64,000 nt of DNA from Phocoena phocoena (GCF_963924675.1 NC_089226.1:52779124-52843123); one strand, 5' to 3'. Positions 10,791 to 21,604 are shown, counted from the stretch's first letter. Notes: generated from the letters alone by a model not told the origin. A program made the numbers and translations.

Positions 10791-11445
10791 TGTCCTGCCA
10801 CTCCCTTCTGGCTTGCAGAGTTTCTGCTGAGAAATCAGCTGTTAACCTTATGGGGATTCCCTTGTATGTTATTTGTTGCTTTTCCCTTGCTGCTTTTAAT
10901 ATTTTTTCTTTGTATTTAATATTTGATAGTTTGATTAACATGTGTCTTGGTGTGTTTCTCCTTGAATTTATCCTGTATTGGGCTCTCTGTGCTTCCTGGG
11001 CTTGATTGACTATTTCCTTTCCCATGTTAGGGAAGTTTTCAACTATAATCTCTTCAAATATTTTGTCAGTCCCTTTCTTTTTCTCTTCTTCTTCTGGACC
11101 CCTACAACTTGAATGCTGGTACATTTAATGTTGTCCTAGAAGTCTCTGAGACTGTCCTCAATTCTTTTCATTCTTTTTTCTTTATTCTGCTCTGCTGTAG
11201 TTATTTCTACTATTTTATCTTCCAGGTCACTTAGCCGTTCTTCTGCCTCAGTTATTCTGCTATTGATTCCTTCCAGAGAATTGTTAATTTCATTTATTGT
11301 GTTGTTCATCATTGTTTGTTTGCTCTTTAGTTTTTCTTGGTCCTTGTTAAACGTTTCTTGTATTTTCTCCATTCTCTTTCCAAGGTTTTAGATCATCTCT
11401 ACTCTCATTACTCTGAATTCCCTTTCAGGTCGACTGCCTATGTCC
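10790..11445 (-). pseudogene. L1 ORF1 pseudogene, 3' end deleted
   Basis: The relic of the L1 RNA-binding chaperone. A coiled-coil region with heptad-like pattern (NSLEGINSRITEAEERLSDL) is at 11136-11372. The RNA-binding part (IFEEIIVENFPNMGKEI, INSRRNTPRHMLIKL, REKQQITYKG, ADFSAETLQARREW) is in another frame at about 10795-11124. An early stop lies just upstream of the coiled coil near 11430, and a stop or frameshift separates the two parts near 11130. The C-terminal domain ends abruptly after REWQDI, where the sequence passes straight into ORF2 endonuclease. Human ORF1p has roughly 70 more residues at this point. Confidence 0.9.
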
Positions 11446-13448
11446 TCTTCATTTGTTTAGTCTGGTGCATTTTAACCCTTCTCCTTCATCTGCTGCCTAT
11501 TTCTCTGTCTTCTCATTTTGTTTAACTTACTGTGTTTGGGGTCTCCATTTTGCAGGCTGCAGGTTTTTAGTCCCTGTTGTTTTTGGTGTCTGTTCCCAGT
11601 GGGTAAGTTTGGTTCACTGGTTTGTATCGGCTTCCTGGTAGAGGGGACTGGTGCCTATGTTCTGGTGGGTGGGACTGGATCTTGTCTTTCCAGTGGGCAG
11701 GGCCACATCTGGTGGTGTGTTTTGCGGTATCTGTGAACTTAGTATTATTCTAGACAGTCTCTCTGCTAATGGGTGGGGTTGTGTACCTTTGTGTTAGTTG
11801 TTTGGCACGGAGCGTTGAGCACTGGAGCTTGCTGGCCGTTGGGTGGAGCTGGGTCTTAGCGTTGAGACGGAGATCTCTGGGAGAGCTCTCACCAATTGAT
11901 ATCATGTGGGGCCAGGAGGTCTCTGGTGGTCCAGTGTCCTGGACTAGGCTCTCCCACCTCAGAGGCTCAGGCCTGACACCCGGCTGGAACACCAAGATCC
12001 TGTCAGCCACATGGTTCAGAAGAAAAGGAAGAAAAAGATACATAAATAAAATTAAAATAATAATAAAATTTAAAAATAATAAAATAAAAATTAAAAATAT
12101 AACAAAAAGAAGAGAGCGATCAAACCAATAAACAAATCCATCAATGATAACAAGGACTACAAGCTAAAGTAAGCTACACATAAAAATCAGAAACAAATCA
12201 GTCGCAGACAGCAAACCCCACGTCTACAGTTGCTCCCAAAATCTACCGCCTCAGTTTTGGGAACATTCATTGTCTATTCAGGTATACCACAGATGCAGGG
12301 TTCGTCAAGTTGGTTGTGGGATTTAATTCACTGCTCCTGAGGCTGCACTGAGAAATTTCCCTTTCTCTTCTTTGTTAGCCCAGCTCCTGGGGTTCAGCTT
12401 TGGTTGTGGCCCTGCCTCTGTGTGTAGGTTGCCCTCAAGCATCTGTTCCCTGCCCAGAAAGGAGGTGGTTAAAGCCGCAGCTGAGTAAGACTCTCTTTCT
12501 CTCTCAGACGGGGGAGAAGGAGGAGTACAGTAGTCATAATTGGAACGCAGGGTGAGCCTGCGGTGGCAGAGGCCGGCGTGATATTGCAACAGCCTGGGAG
12601 CGCTTGTGTTCTCCGGGGCAAGTTGTCCCTGGCAGTGGCGTGTTGCACAGGTTCCCAGGGAGGGTGTGTGTAGTGACCTGTGCTTGCACACAGGATTCTT
12701 GGTGGCAGCAGCCTTAGTGTTTCGTGCCCTTCTCTGGGATCTGAGCTGATAGCTGCAGCTCGCGCCCATCTCTGGAGCTCGCATAGGCGGTGCTCTGCCT
12801 TCTGTGGGCACACGGGGAAGGAATCCCCTCTCCTCATGCACCCTGAAACAATAGTCTCTTGCCTCTTCAGCAGGTCCAAACTTTTTCCCTGACTCCTTCC
12901 CAGCTAGTTATGTCACACTAGCCCCCTTCAGGCTGTGTTCACGCAGCCAACTCCAGTCCTCTCCCTGGGGTCTGACCTCCAAAGCCCCATCCTCAGCTCC
13001 CAGCCCCCATCTGCCCTGGCAGGTGAGCAGACAAGCCTCTCAGGCTGGTGAATGCTGGTCGGCACTGACTCTCTGTGCGGGAATCTTTCCACTTTGCCCT
13101 CTGCACCCCTGTTGCTGTGCTCTCCTCTGTGGCTCCGAAACTTCCCCCCCGCCTACCCCCCATCTCCGCCAGTGAAGGGGTTTCCTAGAGTGTGGAGACT
13201 TTTCGTCCTTCACAGCTCCCTCCCAGAAGTACAGGTCCCATCCCTATTCTTTTGTCTCTGTTTTTTTCTTTTTTCTTTTGCCCTACCCAGGTACGTGGAG
13301 AGTTTCTTACCTTTTGGGAAGGAAGTCTGAGGTCCTCTGCCAGCATTCAGTAGATGTTCTGTAGGAGTTGTTCCACATGTTGATGTATTTTGATGTATTT
13401 GTGGGGAGGAAGGTGATCTCCATGTCTTACTCTTCCGCCATCTTGAAG
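11446..13448 (-). other. L1 5' UTR / internal promoter region
   Basis: About 2 kb between ORF1 and the L1 5' end. It is GC-richer than the surroundings, apart from an A-rich block (plus strand) at about 12036-12117. It ends at 13448 with the sequence gccatcttgaag. L1 promoters lie inside this region and drive full-length transcription. Open frames of up to 172 codons here (e.g. 12323-12841) are non-coding UTR sequence. I know this UTR from artiodactyl and cetacean L1 copies; the exact subfamily is unknown. Confidence 0.8.
13435..13446 (-). promoter_or_regulatory. YY1-like site at the L1 5' end
   Basis: The minus strand reads tcaagatggcgg within the first bases of the element. Human L1 has a YY1 site (aagatggcc) at about nucleotides 13-21 that sets the start of transcription. 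The equivalent position and core suggest the same role; binding here is inferred. Confidence 0.6.
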
Positions 13449-14402
13449 ATACCCTCAGGGCCTCCATTTCTAAAGTTTGTTAATTTAGTAAAGCAGAATG
13501 CAATGTTTTGAGTTGGAAAGAGGGGCCTCCTGAGTGTTCGGAAAGACAGGGAGTCAGAAGCCCTGGGTCTGGGTCCTAGTTCCTCTCTTACAGAACTCAA
13601 ACGTAAAGTTAGGAACAAATAAGAAAAAATGTATAAAAAAGTATTTTGTAAACTAAAAAGTGAAGAGGGCTTATGAAGTGATTAGGTTACACCTGCTCTT
13701 TTCCCCTTGAGCTGTAGCCACTGATCAAATAAGTTTTAATCTATAATTCACCTGGCCTCCCTGTTGGTGAAATACAGTCTTTTCATAAGAACATGAAGGT
13801 GCTTGTTTTGCCAGCTGATGCAGTTTCTTCACATTTTTGCAGGTCAGACAACCTCCACCCAATTCCCAATCTTCGGTTCTCCCTTTGTTCCTTCAGCATC
13901 CCTAAATCCACCTCACAAAATGCAGACCTGTATTATTGCAAGGTTAATGGTAGGGCTGGGGTAAGCCTGGTTGAGAGGATGGAAATGAATCATTAATCAG
14001 TAATCCAAATTTGCATTACTCTATGGTTTCATTGTTCTTCTGGGTGGGTTTGTGCCAGGTAGCCCCCAATCTAGGTGGGGTGGGTGGAAGTGGAGTAGTA
14101 GGAGAAGTGAAGGAAGGAGGGGAGTGTGGTAGGGTTAGAGTGTATATGCAAAGTTCTTGCTCAAAAGGAGCTGCTCATAGACTGGAGGAGACAATATACT
14201 TGCAAAAAATATAAGTGGCTCCAGTAGCTCTGCTCTAGTGGAAGCCATCTGTGTCTCTTTCTGGAATTGGTATATTAACCCCTGCCTGGCCTCCTCCCTT
14301 ATAATCACATCTCTTCCTGTGTGTATCCCACTTCAGCCACCAGATCTGATCATTTTACTGTATCAGTCACAGACCCGACAGGAAACAAATGGCATGTTAA
14401 AA
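13449..14402. other. Unique non-coding stretch
   Basis: No element recognised with confidence. A weak MIR-like string (ggagtcagaagccctgggt) occurs near 13550. Confidence 0.45.
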
Positions 14403-14815
14403 TTATATCATTCACGGTGGGTTTAATAAGGAGACTATTTAAAATGGTGTGGACAGGATGGCACAGCCACTCAGGGCTAATAACAGTGAGAGAGATGATC
14501 CTTAAGCCTGGAGTAAGGAGGGGGGAAATGTTACTGGAAGCAGGAAAGAAAGAGAACTACAGAGCTGGCTTCCATAGAGGGTCAGTGATGTCAGTAGAGG
14601 GAAAAAGCCTGTCTGAGGTGATGCTGGAGGAAGGGAGCCTGGAAATAAGTACCATATCTTTACTTTCTTCCCTCCATCCGTCTCCTCTCCTGCTGCTATT
14701 GATTAAACCAACCAGAAACCAGAGTGTAAGACCATTGATGTAGTGGACAAACAGCAGAGCAGAAAGTAGATCTGCAAGGGCAAGCAACAGATATCCAGCA
14801 CAGACCTTTTGTTTA
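14403..14815. repeat. Unnamed interspersed repeat, copy 1
   Basis: Shares an ordered set of blocks with 34262-34712: a tgggttta start, a cttccctcc block, an aaccaaccagaaaccagag block (aacccaacagaagccagaag in the other copy), and gcagagcagaaagtagatct followed by a caa-cagatat end. Similar sequences are familiar from other mammals, but I cannot name the family. No coding potential. Confidence 0.55.
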
Positions 14816-16377
14816 AAGCCTATCTGTATGCTGGAAACACAAAGGAATGAAATTCTTTCCACCCTGGATGAAGCTGCTGTCAACAAAGATTTTGAAGAAA
14901 GGTAAGCTACAAGGAATTTCCAACACTGAGAATGCTGTAAGAAATTTATTTCCATTTATCTGTTCTTTCATCAGCCCTTCCCTGAAGGCCTCCTCTTTGA
15001 CAAGCAGATGTAGGCCCTGAGGACCCTGCATTGCAGGGAGTATAATGAGACACAATCCTTACTGTCTATGAACTCATTATCTCTTTGCAGAGAAAGATGT
15101 GTTAAGTAGTGAACTACAGTACACAAGGCTCCAAGGTCTTCCTTTCAACGGAAGTTTCTTTCCAAGTACTGAAATGCCCAGCTCATAAAGCACAATTAGG
15201 TGTGTCCATCTTTGCACGTATTGGATGGTAACTGGTTTGGACAGCAGCCTGTGTTCATTAGCCTTAGAAACTTTCCTTGTCAGTTAATTTGATTAACATC
15301 AGAGAAAACTCAATTAGACTTGTCAACTTTTTGCATATGACATTTAATATCTATTAAAATGATGTCACCTTCATCAGCCAGGGGCCTTATTTTCAGTTTC
15401 TATACACCATCAACTTGAGAATGATGAACACCCAAACAAGGGTGATGAAAAATGTATTCCTATCATTGTCTCCACAGTCTAACATAATGAAGTGAAAACA
15501 GTTATCCTGTTAATTTGTCACTAACTCCCATTTTCCTAGAAAACTGTACTTGAAAGAAGAATATATAAGGCTGAAGGTTAATTATCCAAATAGTACTAAA
15601 GAGAGAGCCAGGGTAAGAGAGCCTTTATAAGGGTAGGGAGAATAATTAGATTAGTGGGATTGTTTGCAGGTTACTTATATACCGGATTATCACTTCAAAA
15701 CAACTGCACCATTTCAAGGTTAAAATGAGGCTATGAGCTCCGCAGAGAATATCATTACAGTCCTTAACAAAACAGAAAAGAGTGTAAAACTGTATTTACT
15801 AGTGGAATTTCTTTATATTAGAAGCTTTAAAGCTCTAGATAAAATTACTATAAGACATGTAACATACATGGAAGTGTAGCTATATTTCTATATCCTTTCA
15901 AACAAGAACAAAAAGCCTAAAGATTTCTGTATTTAATGTCTGTGTTCATTTTGCTTTTGTACAGTAACTTCTGTTTCTTGTGCCTGCTCCACAATTTACA
16001 TTCTATCTGCTGGAAAGCTCAAATAATTGGCTCTCAGAAAGGGGTATATTGATCAGATTTGTTTGGAAGATCTCCTTCAAAATATTCACATCCTGATGCA
16101 GTAGATGAGGGTGGGGCCTTGGAGTTCCCATTTTGTAATGTATAAACAGCTTATTTTAATGGACACCTTCAAATAGGAAAGAGTACGCTAGAATGTCCCC
16201 CAACACTCCATGCTATTTCACATTTCTGGGTATCTGCTCAGATTTTTCTTCATGAACGTTTCTCTTGCTTGTTTGCTTGGCAAATGTCTAGTGCTTCTCT
16301 GCAGTCTAACAGTTTCTCTGAAGCCTTTGCCATCACTCACAGATAATTACCCCACCATCTTTATATTTAATATAATT
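14816..16377. other. Long unique non-coding stretch
   Basis: About 1.5 kb without a recognised repeat, unusual for this window. The part at 15240-15440 contains homeodomain-type ATTA/TAAT cores, including ttaatttgattaa. It could hold conserved non-coding sequence, but that cannot be tested from one sequence. Confidence 0.5.
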
Positions 16378-16519
16378 TTATTTATTTTTTTAAACCATCT
16401 TTATTAGAGTATAATTGCTTTACAATGGTGTGCCAGTTTCTGCTTTATAACAGAGTAAATCAGTTATACATATACATATGTCCCCATATCTCTTCCCTCT
16501 TGCATCTCCCTCCCTCCTT
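16378..16519 (-). mobile_element. L1 3' end fragment
   Basis: Reverse-complement L1 3' UTR: ccatctttattagagtataa, ttgctttacaatggtgtgcc, then the tcttccctcttgcatctccc block. 5'-truncated after about 140 bp. Confidence 0.9.
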
Positions 16520-16566
16520 TAAACATAAACATTACTGTCTTGAATTGTGAATGGTATCCAGAGAAA

Positions 16567-17200
16567 ACTATAATTTGAAAGGACACATGCACCCAGTGTT
16601 CATAGCAGCACTATTTACAGTAGCCAAGACATGGAAGCAACGTAAGTGTCCACTGACAGATGAATCGTTAAAGAATATGTGGTACATATACACAACGGAC
16701 ATATACATATGCACTCAGCCATAAAAAGGAATGAAATAATGCCATTTGTAGCAACATGGATGGACCTAGAGATTATCATACTAAGTGAAGTAAGCCAGAC
16801 AGAGAAAGACAAATATCATATGATATCATTTATATGTAGAATCTAAAAAAATGATACAAATGAATTTATTTACAAAACAGAAACAGAGTCACAGACATAG
16901 AAAACAAATTTATGGTTACCAAGGGGAAAGGCAAGGGGGGAGGATAAATTGGGAATATGGGATTAACAGATGCACGCTACCATATATAAAATAGATAAAC
17001 AACAAGGATTTACTGTATAGCACAGGGAACTATATTCAATATCTTGTAATAAACTATAATAGAAAATAATTGAAAAAATAACATAGATATATACACATAT
17101 ATGTGTATAACTGAATCACTTTGCTGTTCACCTCAACCTAACACAACATTGTAAATCAACTACACTTCAATTTAAAAAAATCCAAAAATAAAAGAGAAAA
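16567..17200 (+). mobile_element. L1 3' region, 5'-truncated
   Basis: The end of ORF2 plus 3' UTR in forward order: acacatgcacccagtgttca, tagcagcactatttacagta, gccataaaaaggaatgaaat, gcaacatggatggacctaga, then atcactttgctgttcacctc and gtaaatcaactacacttcaa with an A-rich tail. It lies head to head with the L1 end at 16378-16519 about 50 bp away. Both keep their own 3' UTR, so they are two insertions, not one inverted element. Confidence 0.92.
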
Positions 17201-17234
17201 AATTATCTTACAGAAAAATGAAATAAAACAAAAC

Positions 17235-17345
17235 ACTCTGTGAGTTTGTTGAAGGCAGGAAATGAGTTCTACCTTTGTATTCTGAGCAACAGTGTCTAGC
17301 CCACAGTATGGTCAATAAATGCTAGTGACTAGGATTGAACTGAAT
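17235..17345 (+). repeat. L2 LINE 3' end
   Basis: L2 3' motif order: gttgaaggcaggaaatgagt, cagtgtctagcccacagta, then tcaataaatgctagtgact. Confidence 0.8.
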
Positions 17346-17349
17346 GGAT

Positions 17350-18295
17350 ATTGAATATATTTAGGTCATCTATTACTTGTTTGACTTTGCTACTCATAAT
17401 TCATCTCTGCTCAAAGATTATTTATACAGCACTTAAAAATTTAGAGGCCCCATGTGATTCAGACTAACTGGGACAGTATATTATTAAAAAGAAAGGGAAA
17501 TAAGAAGTCTACCATTCTAAATCTTCTAGCATCTGTAAGAGACATTAAATTAGATTCAATTTAACCACTGGCGTGGCTTATGAATTTTTTTCCTTCATTC
17601 TCCTTCTTTCTCGCTCTCTCAGACCTTGCAGCTACCCAAGCCTTTTTCTCCCTGGCTTTCACTGTTCCTAATGCCCTACCCACATGGGGTCTTCTCTTTT
17701 CCTCTCCTTCCTCCTTTCTTGCTGCTACTGGATCTCACTCTCTTCTCTCACTTTCCTCCACATTTAAGACTCCAAGTGTCATACCTGCCCTCAATATCCT
17801 TTCCCCAAAATTCAGCCCAGTACCTCTCTGGTCCTCATTCTGCAACTTGATCTGTGACTTTGTACAAACTCATAATTAGCCCTCAGTCCAATTCCTCACT
17901 AATGAATAGTCCTCTGAAAACTATTTTCATTTTTGAGTTTCAAAATGTCAAAATAGGGTGATAAAATTCGTAATGTATTTTAAATATTTACATTTTATGA
18001 ATGAACCCATTTAAGATAAAGCAGAAATGTATTCCAAGAATAATTACAGGATTTATAAAAATCCTCGTTCATGGTACATCACAGGCAGTGTGTTTTGACA
18101 GTGGAAAACAAGTTAAATGTTATTTTCCTTTAATACGTCCAGTATATCCCTGTATCTGGATGTCTAACCTCATTTAGAGAAAACATCAAAAAGACTTCAT
18201 GTGGGGATTGTTTGTAAAAGGACAGCCCAAATTTTCCTTCTGACCCTAGCTGTCACTGACACTAATAAAGATCAGAGAGGAAAATACACGTGGAA
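17350..18295. other. Unique non-coding stretch
   Basis: No repeat recognised securely. A pyrimidine-rich stretch at 17580-17860 has overlapping open frames of 74-99 codons in two frames on the same strand. This reflects base composition, not a gene; it may be a very old L2 relic. Confidence 0.45.
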
Positions 18296-18297
18296 AT

Positions 18298-18735
18298 ATT
18301 TGGTGTCAAATCTGGATTCAAATCATGGCTCTTCCACTTCTTAGTATTGTGATCTTAGGCAAGGACTGAGCTTTCACTTCCAAAGAGGGCTCTCTTACCT
18401 TTGAAAAGATACCGTTATGTTTTTCCTTTCCTGAAGAATTACTGTTTTCCAAGAAGAGGGTGTGGAAGGAGTATATAGGAGTGCCTGACTAGAGTAAGAA
18501 AGCAAATACCAGAAAGTCATATGGGAGGGCTCTAGAGTCAGATGACTTATTTCCAGTGGCAGACAAGTTACTCCCTGGCTGGATAACTTCAAGCAAGTGA
18601 CTTAGCCTCTCTCAGACTCATTTTTCACATCTGTTAAGTGACCATTATAAAAGAGTGTATTTCACAGGGCTGTTATGAGGATTAAATGGATTAAATGAGA
18701 TAATGCATGAGCATATTAACTCAGTGTCTACATAG
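18298..18735 (+). repeat. Two MIR fragments
   Basis: The first, at 18298-18365, has tctggattcaaatcatggct and ttcttagtattgtgatctta. The second, at 18525-18735, has gctctagagtcagatgactt, aagtgacttagcctctctca, tttttcacatctgttaagtg and gttatgaggattaaatggat. Both run in the forward direction; the intervening 160 bp is unique. Confidence 0.75.
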
Positions 18736-18749
18736 ATTGAATAATTGAC

Positions 18750-18790
18750 GTGTGTGTGTGTCTTTGTGTGTGTCTGTGTGTGTGTGTATG
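18750..18790 (+). repeat. (TG)n microsatellite
   Basis: tg dinucleotides with ct/tc interruptions. Confidence 0.95.
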
Positions 18791-18884
18791 TTGGTTTAAT
18801 CCCATCTGTACATCTGCCTTTGCGTGGGCACACTTAGAAGGGATGAAAGAACTGTCGATGAAAATGAGTCAGTAGTCAATCTAT

Positions 18885-19410
18885 GAAAGAAGCGGAAATT
18901 TTATTCGAACGAAATTTGAGGATTATAACCAGCGAACAGCAACTCAGAAAGCTCAGAGAACTGTTGCACCCATTAGAAGTCAAGACAGAGTTATATAAAC
19001 TTTTTGAGACAGAAGGCTGTACATTAAATGACGTGTCATTGACAGTTTACATAATCCAGATCTAAGTACCATGTTACACCTTAAGGGATCAAGAAGGAAT
19101 ATTATCTTTAAGGAGTTGCCTTGTTGATGCTATAGGAGAATGTTGCTTTTTATGGTTGAGCAGGTATTTCTGCCAATGGGGACGTTTTGGTTGATGTATA
19201 ATGTAGATGCACAATGCACAGTACAGGGGAGAGGGGATGCCAAAGGTCAAAGAAGAATTTTTTTATGTTTAATTTTTTCTTATCTTGCCATAAAATGTGA
19301 ATTTTATTTCACAGAATGATAAAGGAAAATGCTGGGGGAAAGGATTTGGCAGTGACAACCGATCTGTGGATTAGCCAGGCAAGACTCCAGTATCAGTATA
19401 TGAGCTGTAC
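18885..19410 (-). repeat. Candidate LTR-like repeat
   Basis: Reads like an LTR in reverse: a ttttattcgaacgaaatttg start, then gcaactcagaaagctcagag, accttaagggatcaagaagg and a tttcacagaatg block. I recall a similar arrangement in ruminant and whale LTR repeats but cannot name it. No gag, pol or env sequence is present. It may be a solitary LTR or another repeat type. Confidence 0.3.
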
Positions 19411-19449
19411 TGTAAGGGGTTCAGGAAGGACAATAATGACTTCACCTTT

Positions 19450-19530
19450 GTCTATTTAGTTCATTGATATAACCCAAGCATCTGAAATCGTGCTTAGCAT
19501 ATAATAGTTGCTCAATAAATGCTGTTGACT
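19450..19530 (+). repeat. L2 or MIR 3' end
   Basis: Contains cgtgcttagcatataatagt followed by tgctcaataaatgctgttga, the shared 3' end of L2 and MIR. The short length does not separate the two. Confidence 0.7.
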
Positions 19531-19599
19531 AACAGCATTTATGCTAACTAACCTAACATCAATGTTTGCTGAAATAATAATAACAGCAATAATAACAAT

Positions 19600-19800
19600 A
19601 ACTTACATTTATTGATCCCTTACATGTCCTGCAGTCCTCTAAAGTCTTTATGTGTATAATATCATTTAGTTTTCATTTTCACACTTTTATTACTACTATT
19701 TTTCAGATAAGAGAAATGAGATATAGGTAAGTCACTTGTGTGTTCACACCAGATAAAAAGTGGTGAGACCAGGATTTGATCCCAGCAACTGTGGTCAGGG
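19600..19800 (-). repeat. MIR SINE
   Basis: Reversed MIR: acatttattgatcccttaca, taatatcatttagttttcat, gtaagtcacttgtgtgttca, gaccaggatttgatcccagc (B-box region). Confidence 0.8.
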
Positions 19801-20032
19801 CAGCTGAGCCTGAGGAATATTGTTGATCCTCTTTGTTTCTAGTTTTAAGCTTAATAATGTCCCTGGAAAAAAGGTAATGATTGTGGCATAGGAACATGGC
19901 TCAGTTTGCTCATCTGCAATTAGAGATCGCAGTACTTGTCCTCCCTGTCAAAAAAAATAGATTTGAGGTCAGCTAAGGTGAATTACCATGAAGGACAGTA
20001 CATTTTATATTCTCTATACTGTAATATAACTG

Positions 20033-20325
20033 AAAGAACATTGACTTTGGAATTCAGATTTTGGCCCATTTTACTTAGCTTTATGGCCTTGGGCAAGTCA
20101 TTCTGCCTTGCCTTTCTCATCTGTAAAAGTAGGAAATATTATACAGACTTTGGGGTTATGATCATCACAAATGAGAAAAAGCATATAATAATCCAAAAAA
20201 CTAAAAACAAAACAAATAAAGACATTGCCTAGCACATGTACAGACAAGGACTAAGTGCTATTTCTTTTTATGTAGAGTGGTCTGTCTGATCAGCACCAGT
20301 AATTAATTACTCAGTGAATGCTGCA
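20033..20325 (+). repeat. MIR SINE
   Basis: Forward MIR: ggccttgggcaagtcattct, then ctcatctgtaaaagtagga, and a distal ttgcctagcacatgtac block after an A-rich interruption near 20185-20220. Confidence 0.7.
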
Positions 20326-20344
20326 TTTTTTAAAAAAATGTAGC

Positions 20345-20964
20345 AGGACTGTGATGAACATTTCTTGAGTGCCTACTATGTGCACATCTCATATAGAGAA
20401 ACTCAGTAAATATAGCTCCTTACCTCCCCCCACTCCTCTGTCTCTGCAGTCACTTCCGGAAATCCATCTCCACTTCCTGCTCAGTACAGTGTGTCCCCCT
20501 GGCCTCACCCAAGCAGCCCCTCTGACTGCTTTCTGCCTCATCATCTGTAAAAGTAACATGTGTTTTCAGTCTTGAGCTTTAATGAATATTTATGGTATAA
20601 TTTACGCTGGTGTGAAGCACACAGTGGCTCCTTTCTGCATTGTTAAAAGATCTGGAATTTTGTGTACAGAGAGGCAGTATTAGTGCCTAGTTTCCCTGGT
20701 TGCCATTAAGAAAACGTGGGTTGTGAAGTTCAGCGGAGTGGGACTCCAGGGCCTGATTCACAAAGCCTAGAAACCCCTTCACAAAGATTTTTGTTTTTGT
20801 CTTTCAGTTTCACATTTTTTCCCAAGAAAGCGCTGATCCCATTTGACTTAAATATTAACTTTCGAACATTTTAGCAACTCATTAAGTCTTTTTTTTTTCT
20901 CACTTCACTTGCAGGTGGAATTCATTACAGTCAAGCTGGAGGGAGTCCTATAATAAACACACAT
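20345..20964. other. Mostly unique non-coding stretch
   Basis: A short MIR-like string (ttgagtgcctactatgtgca) near 20367. Otherwise nothing recognised. Confidence 0.45.
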
Positions 20965-21000
20965 TCTCTCTCTCTCACACACACACACAAGCAAGCACAC
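20965..21000 (+). repeat. (TC)n(AC)n microsatellite
   Basis: A tc run followed by an ac run, ending in gcaagcacac. Confidence 0.9.
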
Positions 21001-21044
21001 TGTCCTTGTAAGACACATGTGACAAAATTTATATTCTATGTGTA

Positions 21045-21252
21045 GACCAGTGTTTCTCAAGGTGGGACAAGGGACACTTAGCAGTGTCTGTAGACGTTTT
21101 TTGCTGCTACAATTGCGGGGCGCTACTGGCGTCCAGTGGGTTGAGGCCAGTGATGATGCTAACTACAGTACAGGGCACAGGAAAGCCTCCACGACAAAGA
21201 ATTATCCAACCCTATATGTCCACAATACCAAATTTGATAAACCTTTGTGTAG
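21045..21252 (+). mobile_element. MER5A hAT-Charlie fossil
   Basis: Better preserved than the copy at 535: ccagtgtttctcaaggtggg at the terminal repeat, agcagtgtctgtagacgttt, gggcgctactggcgtccagt, acgacaaagaattatccaac, and a final aaatttgataaacctt. Non-autonomous, without transposase. Confidence 0.88.
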
Positions 21253-21454
21253 GCTAAAGAAAAAGTATTTTATCCATGATTCTGTTTCTATGTATAGCCA
21301 TTGCAGAAAAAGATTAGTATCAATCTCTCCACCAATTTGTTTTCTGCCCTCAAAGAACCCAAGCTCCACACTGAATGGTTTTGAACACATATAAGGCAAG
21401 ACTGAATCCTAGTGTCACAGTATTTTTGCTCTTGCACATAGTACTTCGTATGAC

Positions 21455-21600
21455 TGATCCTCAGTTTTCTCACCTGTAAAATGATTATTTTTAAAAGATG
21501 ATAATACCTACCTTAGAGGTCTGTTATGCAGATTAAATGAAATAATGTGTTTACAGCCCTGAAAGTGTCTGATATGTAGCAGGCTACTGAAAAATACTGT
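21455..21600 (+). repeat. MIR SINE 3' half
   Basis: Forward MIR: atcctcagttttctcacctg, taatacctaccttagaggtc, gcagattaaatgaaataatg. Confidence 0.85.
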
Positions 21601-21604
21601 CATA

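Larger units (their letters stand above)
6661..13448 (-). mobile_element. L1 LINE, nearly full length, inactive
   Basis: A 6.8 kb non-LTR retrotransposon read right to left: 5' UTR about 11446-13448, ORF1 about 10790-11445, ORF2 about 7070-10790, 3' UTR about 6705-7070, and poly(A) seen as poly(T) at 6661-6677. It has the expected protein motifs: an ORF1 coiled coil, the ORF2 endonuclease, RT motifs and the C-terminal Cys-rich motif. It is dead: frameshifts break both ORFs, one deletion joins ORF1 to ORF2 near 10788-10796, and another removes the FADD motif near 8756-8768. The 5' end with a YY1-like site at 13435-13444 indicates that the insertion kept its promoter. No target-site duplication was found: the left flank ends cttcatgtc, and no match follows 13448. 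Confidence 0.95.

Noticed and set aside
12323..12879. Two overlapping open frames of 172 and 136 codons on the minus strand
   Set aside because: They lie in the GC-richer L1 5' UTR, overlap in different frames, and have no known domain.
16378..17200. Single twin-primed L1 with 5' inversion
   Set aside because: Both halves carry their own 3' UTR, of different types, so two insertions are needed.
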